A stretch of DNA of 64,000 bases. It comes from Sphingomonas sp. IBVSS2 (GTDB lineage Bacteria > Pseudomonadota > Alphaproteobacteria > Sphingomonadales > Sphingomonadaceae). Position 1 is the stretch's first letter, and each line of letters begins with the position of its first letter. The stretch lies in assembly GCF_002127225.1 (NCBI RefSeq), contig NZ_NFUR01000004.1, positions 124,001 to 188,000 of the forward strand, read 5' to 3'. Below the pieces are notes generated by a model that ran no database searches, was not told where the DNA came from, and worked only from the letters and a program-made list of their open reading frames with translations. Positions 44,318 to 53,413 of the stretch are shown here, piece after piece. The position numbers and the translations under genes were made by a program.

Positions 44318-44548
44318 GTCACTCTCTTTCGCGGGGCCTTGGCGCGAAGCCGGGACCCCTGATCAAGTCGAGCGGTAAAGCGGCCGTGCGGACACGGCCT
44401 CCCGCGGTTTTCCATTGCTGTTGCCTTGGAAGGGCGCGCGCCTAGCCTATTCCGGCGCGAAACGCAATGCCGCCGCGGGGCGGCGGGCCCTCCCTTGCCG
44501 GAAGTGGCGTGCCGTGTTCAAATCGATTGGGGCAAACAAGGGGGAATC

Positions 44549-45289
44549 ATGAATACCAAGCTGCTTTCGGCGGCCGCCTGTGCGGCTGCCCTGTGCGCTG
44601 TGCCGGCCATGGCGCAGGAGGGCGTTGCGCCTGCGCCCGTCGTCGCGGAAACGACCGTATCCGATGCGGCGATGCCGTGCGAACTGCACGTTTGGCCGAC
44701 GCACAATTATCTGGGCTTCAACGCGGGCCTGCTTTCGGGCTTCGGCCTTGTCGGCATGCTGGCCGATGACGCCGCGCACGAGGGGCGGGTGAAGACAGTC
44801 AAGGATCTGATGCGTGAATATCTGGGACCGGAAGTCCAGATGGCGGAGCTGAACAAGCTCGGCATCGCGCAAACGCTGAAGCTCAAGGGCTATCGGATCG
44901 TCGTCGAGGAGCCGACGCCCTTCAACGAGGATCTGAAGAAGGATCCCGCGCTCAAGGCCCAGGTCAAGGCGCTGAATGCCCGGATCAAGGCCGGCAAGCG
45001 GATCACCGATTCGACGCATGGCTGCTATGCCGAGCTGATCACCACGCACATCTTCTACCACAAGGCGATGATGTACGGCTCCAATCTGTTCACCGGCTGG
45101 ATCTACCGGGAGTTCGGCGACAAGCAGATCGCCACCAAGACGGCGACCGGCCAAGTGAAGAACCCCCTGGAGGATTTTCCGCCCAAGACGCCGGAAAAGC
45201 TGGAAGCCGCCAAGGCCGAGCTGCGCGACGCCTATGCCAAGGACTTTGTCGAATATGTCCAGAAGAAGGTGATGGGCGGGACGAAATAA
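44549..45289 (+). CDS. Secreted hypothetical protein
   Basis: 246 residues from the ATG after CAAGGGGGAATC. Signal peptide to about 23 (PAMAQE). The mature part starts with Pro/Val-rich sequence, then ELHVWPTHNYLGFNAGLLSG and a helical region (VKTVKDLMREYLGPEVQMAE). The middle carries CYAELITTHIFYHKAMMYGS, and the end is Lys/Glu-rich. I do not recognise the family; a periplasmic or outer-membrane-associated location is inferred from the signal peptide alone. It is divergent from rplK across 231 bp, in which I see no gene. Confidence 0.75.
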   Translation: MNTKLLSAAACAAALCAVPAMAQEGVAPAPVVAETTVSDAAMPCELHVWPTHNYLGFNAGLLSGFGLVGMLADDAAHEGRVKTVKDLMREYLGPEVQMAELNKLGIAQTLKLKGYRIVVEEPTPFNEDLKKDPALKAQVKALNARIKAGKRITDSTHGCYAELITTHIFYHKAMMYGSNLFTGWIYREFGDKQIATKTATGQVKNPLEDFPPKTPEKLEAAKAELRDAYAKDFVEYVQKKVMGGTK

Positions 45290-45306
45290 TCGCCCGGGCG
45301 ATCGGT

Positions 45307-45333
45307 GGGGCCGGCGACATGGCTGCCGGCCCC
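45307..45333 (+). terminator. Rho-independent terminator
   Basis: GGGGCCGGC pairs with GCCGGCCCC across a 9-nt loop and is followed by TTCATTTT, 17 bp after the preceding stop codon. Confidence 0.78.
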
Positions 45334-45460
45334 TTCATTTTGGCGCATATCGGCCTTGCCAATTGGCCTGACAAGCGACACGTTGTTTCCTATCGGCGGC
45401 ACGAGCCTCGGCTCCCACGAGACCTGCCGAGCAACCAAGGAGGCGATGGAGAAAGATGCC

Positions 45461-46108
45461 ATGTTCATGCGCAATCGCGCCACCGCGTTCGCGGCGGCCG
45501 GCCTGATCCTCGCCACTACCGGTGTTGCCTGGGCCTATACGACCGATACCGATTCGGGCGGGAGCATCACCAATATCAGCGGCGGCAAGCGCTTCGTCAT
45601 CCAGCAGCGCACGGACAGCACCCCGGGCCGCGCCGAACTGCGCGGCACCTCCAGCACCACCGGCGCTTCGGCGAGCGGGCGGTTCAAGCTGGTGAGCGGC
45701 GGAAAATATGTGAGCGTGATGCAGGTGCTCAACGTCGTCGCCGCAGGCGCGACCTCGGGGCCTTCCGAGCCGATCACCCAGCTTGCCGTGCGGCCCAAAT
45801 CGGGGGGCAATTACGAATTCTACGTCGTGCAGGGCAGCCAGGTGTGCAGCGGCGCCCCAACGGTGGTGGTGGGCAGCACCTATGACGTGAGCGTATCGGT
45901 GAGCACCGGCCAGAGCCCGCAATATCGGATCAACGGCGTCGTCTGCCAGAAATCGAACCCGGACGGGGACAGGGCCGGCACCGTCTATGACGGCAGCCTC
46001 AAGAGCGGCCGCTATTTCTATCCGAAGATGGGCGCCTACAATACGAGCAGCAACCAGTCCCAGAGCGGCGGCGGCTCGACGATCGAATGGACCGAGATCG
46101 CGATCTGA
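45461..46108 (+). CDS. Secreted jelly-roll protein resembling alginate lyase family PL7
   Basis: 215 residues from MFMRNRATAF; the ATG at 45446 lies too close to its AGGAGG, though it is possible. Signal peptide to about 26 (VAWAYT). Three features recall the PL7/alginate-lyase-2 fold: GRAELRG (family R-ELR motif), MQVLN at the place of the Q-I/V-H motif, and YFYPKMGAYN near the C terminus (family YFKAGxYNQ). The catalytic His of the second motif is replaced by Leu, so it may bind rather than cleave polysaccharide. Remote similarity is judged by eye. Confidence 0.55.
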   Translation: MFMRNRATAFAAAGLILATTGVAWAYTTDTDSGGSITNISGGKRFVIQQRTDSTPGRAELRGTSSTTGASASGRFKLVSGGKYVSVMQVLNVVAAGATSGPSEPITQLAVRPKSGGNYEFYVVQGSQVCSGAPTVVVGSTYDVSVSVSTGQSPQYRINGVVCQKSNPDGDRAGTVYDGSLKSGRYFYPKMGAYNTSSNQSQSGGGSTIEWTEIAI

Positions 46109-46115
46109 GGGAACG

Positions 46116-46145
46116 GGGATCGGCCGCTCGCACGCGGCCGATCCC
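46116..46145. terminator. Bidirectional terminator
   Basis: GGGATCGGCCGC pairs perfectly with GCGGCCGATCCC around TCGCAC. It lies between two convergent stop codons (46108 and 46145). Confidence 0.75.
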
Positions 46146-48058
46146 TAGTTCCGATCGGCGGGGCACGACCAGGCGTCGATCGAACTCGCCGGCAGCGCTT
46201 CGCCTCTCTCGATCGATGCCATCCAGCGATCGACCTGTCCTCTCAGATCTTCGCTGTCGGCGAATCTATGCGGGGCGTTGACCGTGACGATGCGGCTGTT
46301 CGCGCAATAGGGCCGCGGAAGGTCGCCGGGCCGTGACGTGCGATCAAACGAAGCGAATAGGAAGAAGGCAGGGCGGCGCGCGTCGCGTCCGCTGGCCAAT
46401 CCTGACAGACCGGCGTTGAACGCGGCACGGTTTTCGTCGGATACGCCGATGGTTGCGCGCTCGAAGATGGGTTGGCGATCGAGATCCCCGGCGAAGAGCT
46501 CCTCTGTCTGGAGCCACTCGGCTGCGGGACGGGACTTGAGATAGGGCACCGTGCCGACGAGCCCACCGGCCCGTCCCCGCATCAGGCCGTCGAGCGCGAT
46601 GGCAGGGCCGCCGCCAAAGCTCTCGCCATGCGCGATCACGGGAAGATGGGGATAGGCGGCGTCGATATATCGAGCGACTGCCTCGGCATCCCGTCGCAAG
46701 GCGTCCGGGCCCTTTGCCTTCAAGCGCGTCGAGACCTCCACGCCCGAGCCCACCGTGCCGCTATATCCCGCGAGCAGTACCGCCCAGCCGCGCGCGAGAT
46801 ATTTGCGGATCGAGTTGTCGTCCGTCATATCGGCCGGGTCGCCAGTCGGGCCGCCCCGGAAGAACGCCACCACGCCCTTTGGCTTCGGGGGGCTCAGTTC
46901 GATCAGCCCCAGCGGCCATTGTGGAGAACCTGCCTGGACGATGCGGATGGCGGTCGGCGATATGGGGCCCCTGGGGTTGCATTCATGCCGAAACGCACGG
47001 CCACCAACCGAGGCGTGGAAAGAAGGCGAGCCGTCGAGATTCTTGAGAACGAGCGCATAGTTGCCGCGTTCGTCGGCGGACAGGCGCCACAGCATCGCCC
47101 CCGGCCGTTCCCGCAGCAGTTGCAGGATCGCGGATTGCGCGCGGCGGGACTTGCCACCGTCGACGGAGAGGCGCACGTCCCGCAGCGCATAGGAGCCGAG
47201 CAATTGCCCGGATCGGCTCGAGATCAATGCCCGGGAAAAGAGCGGCATGTCGACTGCGTGCCAGGCCTTTCCGTGTCGCACGAACTGGACGCCCACGCCC
47301 GATACGCGCCATGTGCCGCCCGGGCCATGCGAGAAGGCGCCGAACTTGAGGAAGGATATCGGGATCGGGAGCGGTGCCGTTTCGCCATCGATCCGGGCCG
47401 CGCCACCCAATGTGAGATTGTCGTGACGGATCGACGCGAGATGCTTCCCGTCGATGAGGAGCTGTATCGTGGTCTCGGGCGTTGCCTTGTCCCAGATTGT
47501 CCTGCCTGCGGCCCGCCTGGCGGCCTCCAGCAGCGCGGGATCGCGAAGGAGCGGCGTCGCGGAATCGAAGCTGCTCAGCACCGCACCCAGGCTCTTGCCC
47601 ACCGGAACGCGGCGCACGAAGGGCATCCACAGCGGGTTGGCGCTGCTGGCGACGCGCAACTCGACGAGATTCTCGAGATTCTCGGCTATGGTCAGACTCT
47701 TGTCACCAACTCCCCAGGACACCGGGCGCGGCGGCCGCAGCCCTTCGATCGTAGTCATGCAGCCATCGACCATGCCGCGCTCGATAATGCAGGGTGCGTT
47801 GGCAACGACGATCCGCTGCGAGTCGAGGACGAGCGACGTGCCCCTGAATTCCGCGCGACTGAACATGAGATAAGACGCTGTCGGCGATAATCCGACAGCG
47901 TCCATGCCCACGGCGTTCATCTCGCAGAGATTATCCGCGCCGCCGGGGTAAGTGCCCAGGGTGTCTCCAGTCAGATTCATATAATCTGATTTAGAAATGA
48001 TCTCCTGATTTATATTGTCATGTGGAGTCATAATCGAAGCAATTATGAATATCATCAT
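46145..48058 (-). CDS. S9-like alpha/beta hydrolase, array pair 1
   Basis: 637 residues. The N-terminal 390 residues are beta-rich, possibly a degenerate propeller. The C-terminal hydrolase domain carries an oxyanion-type RGGPTGDP (401-408) and the nucleophile GESFGG (Ser480). Asp572 (ASFDRTSRPGD) and His597 (NAPHRFAD) complete the triad. Triad spacing (92 and 25) matches the two neighbouring copies. The N terminus MMIFIIASIM is hydrophobic but not a clear signal peptide. It starts 19 bp after the leader-protein gene, with a weak ribosome-binding site. Likely peptidase, amidase or esterase; lasso-peptide isopeptidases are a related architecture. Confidence 0.75.
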   Translation of the reverse strand: MMIFIIASIMTPHDNINQEIISKSDYMNLTGDTLGTYPGGADNLCEMNAVGMDAVGLSPTASYLMFSRAEFRGTSLVLDSQRIVVANAPCIIERGMVDGCMTTIEGLRPPRPVSWGVGDKSLTIAENLENLVELRVASSANPLWMPFVRRVPVGKSLGAVLSSFDSATPLLRDPALLEAARRAAGRTIWDKATPETTIQLLIDGKHLASIRHDNLTLGGAARIDGETAPLPIPISFLKFGAFSHGPGGTWRVSGVGVQFVRHGKAWHAVDMPLFSRALISSRSGQLLGSYALRDVRLSVDGGKSRRAQSAILQLLRERPGAMLWRLSADERGNYALVLKNLDGSPSFHASVGGRAFRHECNPRGPISPTAIRIVQAGSPQWPLGLIELSPPKPKGVVAFFRGGPTGDPADMTDDNSIRKYLARGWAVLLAGYSGTVGSGVEVSTRLKAKGPDALRRDAEAVARYIDAAYPHLPVIAHGESFGGGPAIALDGLMRGRAGGLVGTVPYLKSRPAAEWLQTEELFAGDLDRQPIFERATIGVSDENRAAFNAGLSGLASGRDARRPAFFLFASFDRTSRPGDLPRPYCANSRIVTVNAPHRFADSEDLRGQVDRWMASIERGEALPASSIDAWSCPADRN

Positions 48059-48077
48059 GAAGGCGCCGTGTATTGAT

Positions 48078-48632
48078 TTAGTTACGCATTCTATACATTA
48101 CTTCGCCGTCACTCATATGCCAGAATCCTTGGCTATCCTTTATATACTGTATGTCTGCGGCACCGTTTCCATTCGTGTCGGCGAAAATCTTCCCATCAGA
48201 TGTCTTCCATATGATCCAATCTCGATCAAAGCCTAGGGCTTTATTGAAGGAGCTTGCTTTGTGATCTATTGTGATGGTGATTTTATTTTGATCAAATAGG
48301 GAATTTATTCGCGCTTCGCGAGCGTGCCAATCCTTCTTAAGTTCCAGCGTCTTATCGATCAGCCATCGCGCCATTTCCAATCCTGGGCCCAAGACATCGG
48401 GGCCATCGCTCCCCGGGCTGCCTGCCCCAAGATCCGCCGGATCGCCGGGATAGGAATTCCCGGTCTCCGGCCCGCCATATCCATGGCTGAAGCCCATGCT
48501 AGGAACTCCATAGCGGAATCCTCTGACTTCGATATCGGGGCCGCCGGCAAGGATCATCCCGTCGAGTGTTGCCCCGGTTGTACCCCAGCCGCTGGCCACG
48601 AGATCGATTTCGTGCGCGTTCAACATTCTCAC
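48078..48632 (-). CDS. Leader-bearing secreted protein, array pair 1 (SG variant)
   Basis: 184 residues from a GTG with GAGG eight bases upstream; an ATG at 48668 in the same frame would add 12 residues but lacks a ribosome-binding site. The start (V)RMLNAHEIDLVASGWG has the form of a double-glycine export leader, with SG in place of GG. A Gly-rich conserved domain follows (to about 75). A Lys-rich helical middle follows that is absent from the other copies, and then SDGKIFADTNGNGAADIQY, an EF-hand-like Ca2+ loop. The 3' half is strikingly AT-rich. No close family is known to me. Confidence 0.75.
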   Translation of the reverse strand: MRMLNAHEIDLVASGWGTTGATLDGMILAGGPDIEVRGFRYGVPSMGFSHGYGGPETGNSYPGDPADLGAGSPGSDGPDVLGPGLEMARWLIDKTLELKKDWHAREARINSLFDQNKITITIDHKASSFNKALGFDRDWIIWKTSDGKIFADTNGNGAADIQYIKDSQGFWHMSDGEVMYRMRN

Positions 48633-48744
48633 GATACATTCCTCACTATTCGAAGATGAAACGAACATTGTTCTTGTGAGGCGACCGGGCGCGTCATGGC
48701 GGATGGATGGGGCAAGTTCGTTGCACTATCGCGACGATTTCGAG
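48421..48744. repeat. 324-bp direct repeat, copy 1
   Basis: It spans the conserved half of the leader-protein gene and about 110 bp upstream of its GTG. It aligns without indels to 51111-51434 and 53763-54086, and is the most diverged copy. It contains the palindrome GAACA-T-TGTTC at 48663-48673. Upstream of it, 48816-48838 holds a GTTGATCG/CGATCAAC hairpin after the pair 2 hydrolase gene. Confidence 0.9.
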
Positions 48745-48844
48745 GATCCATGTTGATATCGGTCTGGTCCCCCTGCCGGTCTTTTCAACACGGGGCGGCG
48801 CCTGCCGATGGTCCAGTTGATCGCCCTGGTCGATCAACTTCCCG

Positions 48845-50665
48845 TCAGTCGGAGAAAACGGATTTCCATACGCCCTTTCCGGAAAACAACCGGCCGTGGG
48901 GAAGCGACACGTAATTCACTCGCGCGCCACTCCGCGAAATCCGCTGCGTTATCGGGTCGGGGAAGGGTTGATCATAGGTCGAGATATGTAGAATATCGCG
49001 ATTTGACCATGATGTACTCATGTACAGATCTTCGATCCAAGACTGGAAATTCTCCACCTTTCCGGGAGAGCCAAAAGTTTCCAGCATGAATCTCCGTTGT
49101 CCGGTCTTGCTGGTGTTTCCGAAGTCAGCGTTATCTTTCTGATCGGTGCCGACCGAAACGATCGGGCTGATTAGGATAAGCTTGCCATCTTTCCCCAGGA
49201 GAGCCTTCAGGGCCATGGCGGGCAGCGCGCCGAAGCTTACTCCCACGATGGTAATCTTCTCGAATCGCCTCGCCCTTATGAACTGGAGCACTTGCCCTGC
49301 ATCCTCGGAGAGCATGTTTCCTCCGCCCTGCAGCCTGTTCTGCAACGCCAGTCCGCCGCCGAGCTGCCCGCTATAGGACACGGACAATAGCGACTGGTTG
49401 CCGAGCTCGGGAAACCGATCGATCTGGCCGGACGCCTCGAGGGGGCTTGCGGGGCCCCCGCCAAAGAAGACGATGAGGGACTGGTTGCTATTCTCGGCAA
49501 ATTGCGCCGGCAAGTGCCCGGAATCTCGGCGAAGGTCCAACAGCGCATATTCCCGAACGATGGGAGGAGACCAGGCTGTTGCCTCCTGGCCCGTCCAGAA
49601 ATCCAGATCGCCTTTGTCTTCGCGTGGCTTGACGGGACATTGCGCGCGCATCCGGACCTCCTTGGCGCCGCTCCGCCATGTCAGGATTCTGTGGTCGGCT
49701 TCCTGATGCAGCCATGCGACGCTCCGCCCCGAAGCCGCTACATCGAGGATTCTGCCGAATCTCGGCGCCGAGAAAGTGACGAACTTTCCGCCCGCCCGTA
49801 CTCGCATCTTCTTCTCGCTGAAGGACCCGGCCAGCACTCCGGTACGGGGATCGATGATCGCGCTGGCTCCCGGAATCCCGGATGCGGCGTGATCGTCATG
49901 TGCATTGAGCTCGCCAAGCCCGATCAGCGAAGCCTTGCCGTTGCGCATCGCGACTTTGGGATCGTAGATTTGCCGGAACACGAAATCATAGTTCCTGAAA
50001 TAGCTTTCCGCCGCATCGGCCGGTGCGTCGAGGCTGGGATATTTGTGCCAGTGGAACGAGGTGCCAATATTCGACACCAATCCTGCGGATGCGTCCGTAT
50101 GGGGGTCAGGAGTACGATAGTTCTCAACAATATTTCTGGCGAGGTCCTGGCCATATTCCAATGACGACCGGTCGGTATCGGTGGCGAATACGCGGAGGAA
50201 CTGTGCCCTTGGAAGATCCGTTACCTCAACCGAATTCGCCATTATTCTGCCGCCGGCTTCTCGAAACGCCACGAAGATGGCGCTGGCGCTTCTGGAGACG
50301 AAGCCATCCGATGTGATCGCGACCGGCAGTAGCGAATTGATGGACACGAAGGTTCGCCCGCGGAGCAGGGGCGCGCGCATGTCGGTGAAATAGGAGAGGC
50401 GCCCGCCGTTGCGATTGACCACCTGAATGTCGGTAAAATTGCCTGGCGACCTGTAGAACGCAATCAGCCGGCGGCCGCCATCGCCCATGAACAGGGCGTT
50501 CTCGAAGCATAAGTCATTATTGGAGAATGTGTCATTCGTTTCGATATGGGCTTTCGCGATATCAAAGTTGTGATGAACTTCGATGCCCGGCGATGCTGCG
50601 ACGGGTAGATCGAGTATCCATGGAGACATGGACATCAACAATATTTTCTTTCCCGTCGCAGTCAT
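48845..50665 (-). CDS. S9-like alpha/beta hydrolase, array pair 2
   Basis: 606 residues. The N-terminal 380 residues are beta-rich; the start MTATGKKILLMSMSPWILDL is a weak signal-like segment. The C-terminal domain carries FGGGPASPL (401-409), the nucleophile GVSFGA (Ser477), Asp565 (STYDQPFPD) and His590 (SLPHGRLFSG), with triad spacings of 88 and 25. It begins 18 bp after its leader-protein gene, with a good AGAGGTAAAA ribosome-binding site, so the two are co-transcribed. Overall sequence is well diverged from pairs 1 and 3, although the leader proteins' N-terminal halves are nearly identical. Confidence 0.78.
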   Translation of the reverse strand: MTATGKKILLMSMSPWILDLPVAASPGIEVHHNFDIAKAHIETNDTFSNNDLCFENALFMGDGGRRLIAFYRSPGNFTDIQVVNRNGGRLSYFTDMRAPLLRGRTFVSINSLLPVAITSDGFVSRSASAIFVAFREAGGRIMANSVEVTDLPRAQFLRVFATDTDRSSLEYGQDLARNIVENYRTPDPHTDASAGLVSNIGTSFHWHKYPSLDAPADAAESYFRNYDFVFRQIYDPKVAMRNGKASLIGLGELNAHDDHAASGIPGASAIIDPRTGVLAGSFSEKKMRVRAGGKFVTFSAPRFGRILDVAASGRSVAWLHQEADHRILTWRSGAKEVRMRAQCPVKPREDKGDLDFWTGQEATAWSPPIVREYALLDLRRDSGHLPAQFAENSNQSLIVFFGGGPASPLEASGQIDRFPELGNQSLLSVSYSGQLGGGLALQNRLQGGGNMLSEDAGQVLQFIRARRFEKITIVGVSFGALPAMALKALLGKDGKLILISPIVSVGTDQKDNADFGNTSKTGQRRFMLETFGSPGKVENFQSWIEDLYMSTSWSNRDILHISTYDQPFPDPITQRISRSGARVNYVSLPHGRLFSGKGVWKSVFSD

Positions 50666-50683
50666 TTTTACCTCTGTCTCAGC

Positions 50684-51322
50684 CTACTTTGTACGAAAAC
50701 CCTTATTGTCGCCTATGTCGAAATATACATTTCCATTTCTTTGAAAGAGCTGAATGTCCATGCGGCCGTTGCCGTCACTGTCGAAGAATATGGATCCGTC
50801 AGTGAATCGCTCGCCATAGTACCAGGAGATTATCGACTCTCCCGGGCGATCCTTGGTGATCGTCACTTTGACCTTGGTACTCTCTTGCGATGTCAGGTGA
50901 TCGCTGAATCTTTTGTTGATGACATCCTCATGACTTGGAGCGCCTGCCGCGTTCACAGCCTTTTCCACGCCCTTTTCGACAAGAGCGTCTACCAGTGCCT
51001 TGCCGATGATCTTCAGTACCGGCCCGGCCTGGGTATCGCCGTCTCCTGCGCCGGCATGCGGTGCCGTAACCACGATCTCATCGGGACCTGGGCCTTCACT
51101 CCCCGCGCTGCCTGCCCCAAGATCCGCCGGATCGCCCGGATAGGAATTCCCGGTCTCCGGCCCGCCATATCCATGGCTGAATCCGAAGCCGGGCGCTCCA
51201 TAGCGGAATCCTCTGACTTCGATATCGGAGCCGCCGGCCAGGATCATCCCGTCGAGCGTTGCCCCGGTAGTGCCCCAGCCACCGGCCACCAGATCGATTT
51301 CGTACGCGTTCAACATTCTCAC
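50684..51322 (-). CDS. Double-glycine-leader secreted protein, array pair 2
   Basis: 212 residues from the GTG; an ATG 12 codons upstream is the alternative. The leader (V)RMLNAYEIDLVAGGWG matches the L-x3-E-(I/L)-x2-V-x-GG pattern of peptides cut by C39-type ABC transporters. The conserved Gly-rich part ends PETGNSYPGDPADLGAG. A unique middle follows: PDEIVVTAPHAGAGDGD, then an amphipathic helical stretch KIIGKALVDALVEKGVEKAV. It ends FTDGSIFFDSDGNGRMDIQL, an EF-hand-like loop. No transporter gene is in the window. Confidence 0.78.
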   Translation of the reverse strand: MRMLNAYEIDLVAGGWGTTGATLDGMILAGGSDIEVRGFRYGAPGFGFSHGYGGPETGNSYPGDPADLGAGSAGSEGPGPDEIVVTAPHAGAGDGDTQAGPVLKIIGKALVDALVEKGVEKAVNAAGAPSHEDVINKRFSDHLTSQESTKVKVTITKDRPGESIISWYYGERFTDGSIFFDSDGNGRMDIQLFQRNGNVYFDIGDNKGFRTK

Positions 51323-51434
51323 GATGCAATCCTCACTATTCGAAGATGAAACGAACATTGTTCTTGTGAGGCGACCGCGCGCGTCATGGCGGGTGGATGG
51401 GGCAAGTTCGTTGCACTAGCGCGACGATCTCGAG
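51111..51434. repeat. 324-bp direct repeat, copy 2
   Basis: It is nearly identical to copy 3 (a few base changes, such as GTAGTGCCCC against GTTGTACCCC) and somewhat less like copy 1. It includes the conserved leader-protein half, the GAACA-T-TGTTC palindrome (51353-51363) and the upstream region. Between it and the pair 3 hydrolase stop there is a GCCGATCG/CGATCGGC dyad (51514-51548), a weak terminator candidate. Confidence 0.9.
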
Positions 51435-51551
51435 AATTCGCACCGATATTGGCCTCACTCCCCGGTGCGGGAGTTGGAAGGGCGTGCATTTCTTTTCGCG
51501 ACGGGTGGCGTCCGCCGATCGTCCATTGGATCGTTTCGGGCGATCGGCCGG

Positions 51552-53387
51552 CTATTTGTCGCCATCGCGCAAGGGGGCAGGGCGCGCGGTTTGGGCGGCG
51601 CCCAGGATGTCGGCCCAGACCGCGTCGCCCTTCTCGCCGAAGTTGCCGATGAGCCCGTGCTGCATCCTGTCCTGCAACAGGATGCCCGCCCCGGCGCGGA
51701 GCCGGGCGGGCAGGTCGCCGGGCATCGAAATGGTGTCGAGCGATCCGAAATAGAAACGGGCGTTGCCCGGCACGATCCGGTCCCATGTCCGCGCGAGGCT
51801 CCGGTTGAACCGGTCGATATTGTCCTGCCCGCCGAAGATGGCGAGATCCGCGCGAGTCTGGCTCTCCACGCTGACCTTCTCCATCATGCCCAGGTCGACC
51901 GTGGCGATGGTGGCTTTGCGCCAGGTGATGAGCGGGGCGAGGAAGAACGCCTTGCGGAAAACGTCCGGGTGATCGGCGATCGAGATCGCGGCGGGTACCG
52001 CGCCGAAGCTGTAGCCGATCACGAACGCGTCGCGATATCCCTGCTTTCGCGTCCATGCCGCAATGCGCGAAGCCGATTGCGCGATGGCGCCGATCCCCTG
52101 TTCGGCGAGCAGATCGGAATGGGTGAGGCCCGCGCCGATGCTGCCGGGATATTCGACCGCGAGCACGCTATAGCCCAGGGGGACCAGCCGCCAGACCGGC
52201 ATGGGCAACTTATCCTCCAGCGCGCCCTGCGGCCCGCCATGGAAATAGACGAACAGCCGCCCATTGGCCTTGGCGGGCGTATAGAGATAGCCGAAGGTCC
52301 GGTCGCCGGCCCGCGCATCTCCCAGCAGGACCTGCCGGCGTTCCATCGGCGCTTCCATCCGCGGCCATGGCGTGAAGCCCAGGTGGCGCAGATATTCGGC
52401 ATTGTCGCAGATGGCGAATTTGCGCTCCCCGCCGGCATCCAGCCGCAGCAGGTCGATCTTGCCCTGCGTCTCGGCGAGCACGGCGATCTTGTCGCCGTTG
52501 GCGATCGCTTCGAGGATGTACATGTCCGGAGTGGCGGAGAGCGGCACGGTCTCGAGGCGCGAGAGCTCCGGGTTCCACCGCTCGAGCGTGCCGATGCCAT
52601 AGCGCCCGACGATCCGCCCGGTCTTGAGGTCGAAGAGCGGGCGGGCATGCCCCAGGAACGGGGCGCCGGGAAATTGCGCGGCCAGTTGATCGCCCCGCAC
52701 GATCAGGCTTCCCGGCCGCGCGGGATCGGAGACCGGCGATTCCATCGACATCACCAGGCCGCCGGACGGCACGCCCTCGGGATGATGGATCATCGATGGG
52801 GCGGGCGCAGTGAAAGCGAAGTCGATGCCGTCCGCCGCCGTGGCGGACACCCGCAATGGCGCGCCGGCTTCGATCGATGCCAGCCGCGCGAGCGTCCCCT
52901 TGTCGACGAACGGCGCCGTGCCGCCGAACTTGACGGCCGTCAGCCGAACCGAAGCCCAGGACATCGGCAGATATTCGGCCGACACCTGGCCGGGCTTGTC
53001 GGATGCGATCTCGAGGATCAGCGGCCCGATCCGCGCCACCAGATTCCCCGCCTCGGTATAGCGGATCGGCTCGAGCAGCCAATCGGCCGAATAGCCCGAC
53101 TTCGCGCGCTCCTCGCCATATCGGGTCAGGTCGAACGTGACGAAGGAACCGGGATGCCTGGGGTTATAGGCGCCCGAGAGCTTCTTTTCCTGATACCAGA
53201 GCGTGGCCCTCCCGAAGCCGGGGTCCATCGTTACCCTGTTGAAGCCGCAAGTGCCGAAACCCTTGCCCTCGGCATAGTGTAGTTGCAGCTTGCTGCGCCA
53301 ATCCTGTTCGCCAGCCGCAACCTGCCCGGCGGCAGGTTGCGGCCAGCCCGATATAGCGGCCAGCAGGCAGATGATTTTTCTATGCAT
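51552..53387 (-). CDS. S9-like alpha/beta hydrolase, array pair 3
   Basis: 611 residues with a clear signal peptide (to about 21, PAAGQVA), so periplasmic or secreted. The beta-rich N-terminal region resembles a prolyl-oligopeptidase propeller. The catalytic domain has the canonical HGGPQG oxyanion motif (383-388), the nucleophile GYSFGA (Ser460), Asp551 (GSLDTISMPGD) and His577 (MQHGLIGNF), with spacings of 91 and 26. It starts 26 bp after its leader-protein gene, with GAGGCGA upstream. This is the most S9-like of the three and the best guide to the family: probably a serine peptidase or isopeptidase. Confidence 0.82.
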   Translation of the reverse strand: MHRKIICLLAAISGWPQPAAGQVAAGEQDWRSKLQLHYAEGKGFGTCGFNRVTMDPGFGRATLWYQEKKLSGAYNPRHPGSFVTFDLTRYGEERAKSGYSADWLLEPIRYTEAGNLVARIGPLILEIASDKPGQVSAEYLPMSWASVRLTAVKFGGTAPFVDKGTLARLASIEAGAPLRVSATAADGIDFAFTAPAPSMIHHPEGVPSGGLVMSMESPVSDPARPGSLIVRGDQLAAQFPGAPFLGHARPLFDLKTGRIVGRYGIGTLERWNPELSRLETVPLSATPDMYILEAIANGDKIAVLAETQGKIDLLRLDAGGERKFAICDNAEYLRHLGFTPWPRMEAPMERRQVLLGDARAGDRTFGYLYTPAKANGRLFVYFHGGPQGALEDKLPMPVWRLVPLGYSVLAVEYPGSIGAGLTHSDLLAEQGIGAIAQSASRIAAWTRKQGYRDAFVIGYSFGAVPAAISIADHPDVFRKAFFLAPLITWRKATIATVDLGMMEKVSVESQTRADLAIFGGQDNIDRFNRSLARTWDRIVPGNARFYFGSLDTISMPGDLPARLRAGAGILLQDRMQHGLIGNFGEKGDAVWADILGAAQTARPAPLRDGDK

Positions 53388-53413
53388 GAACTCGCCTCTA
53401 TATTGGGGTCGGA

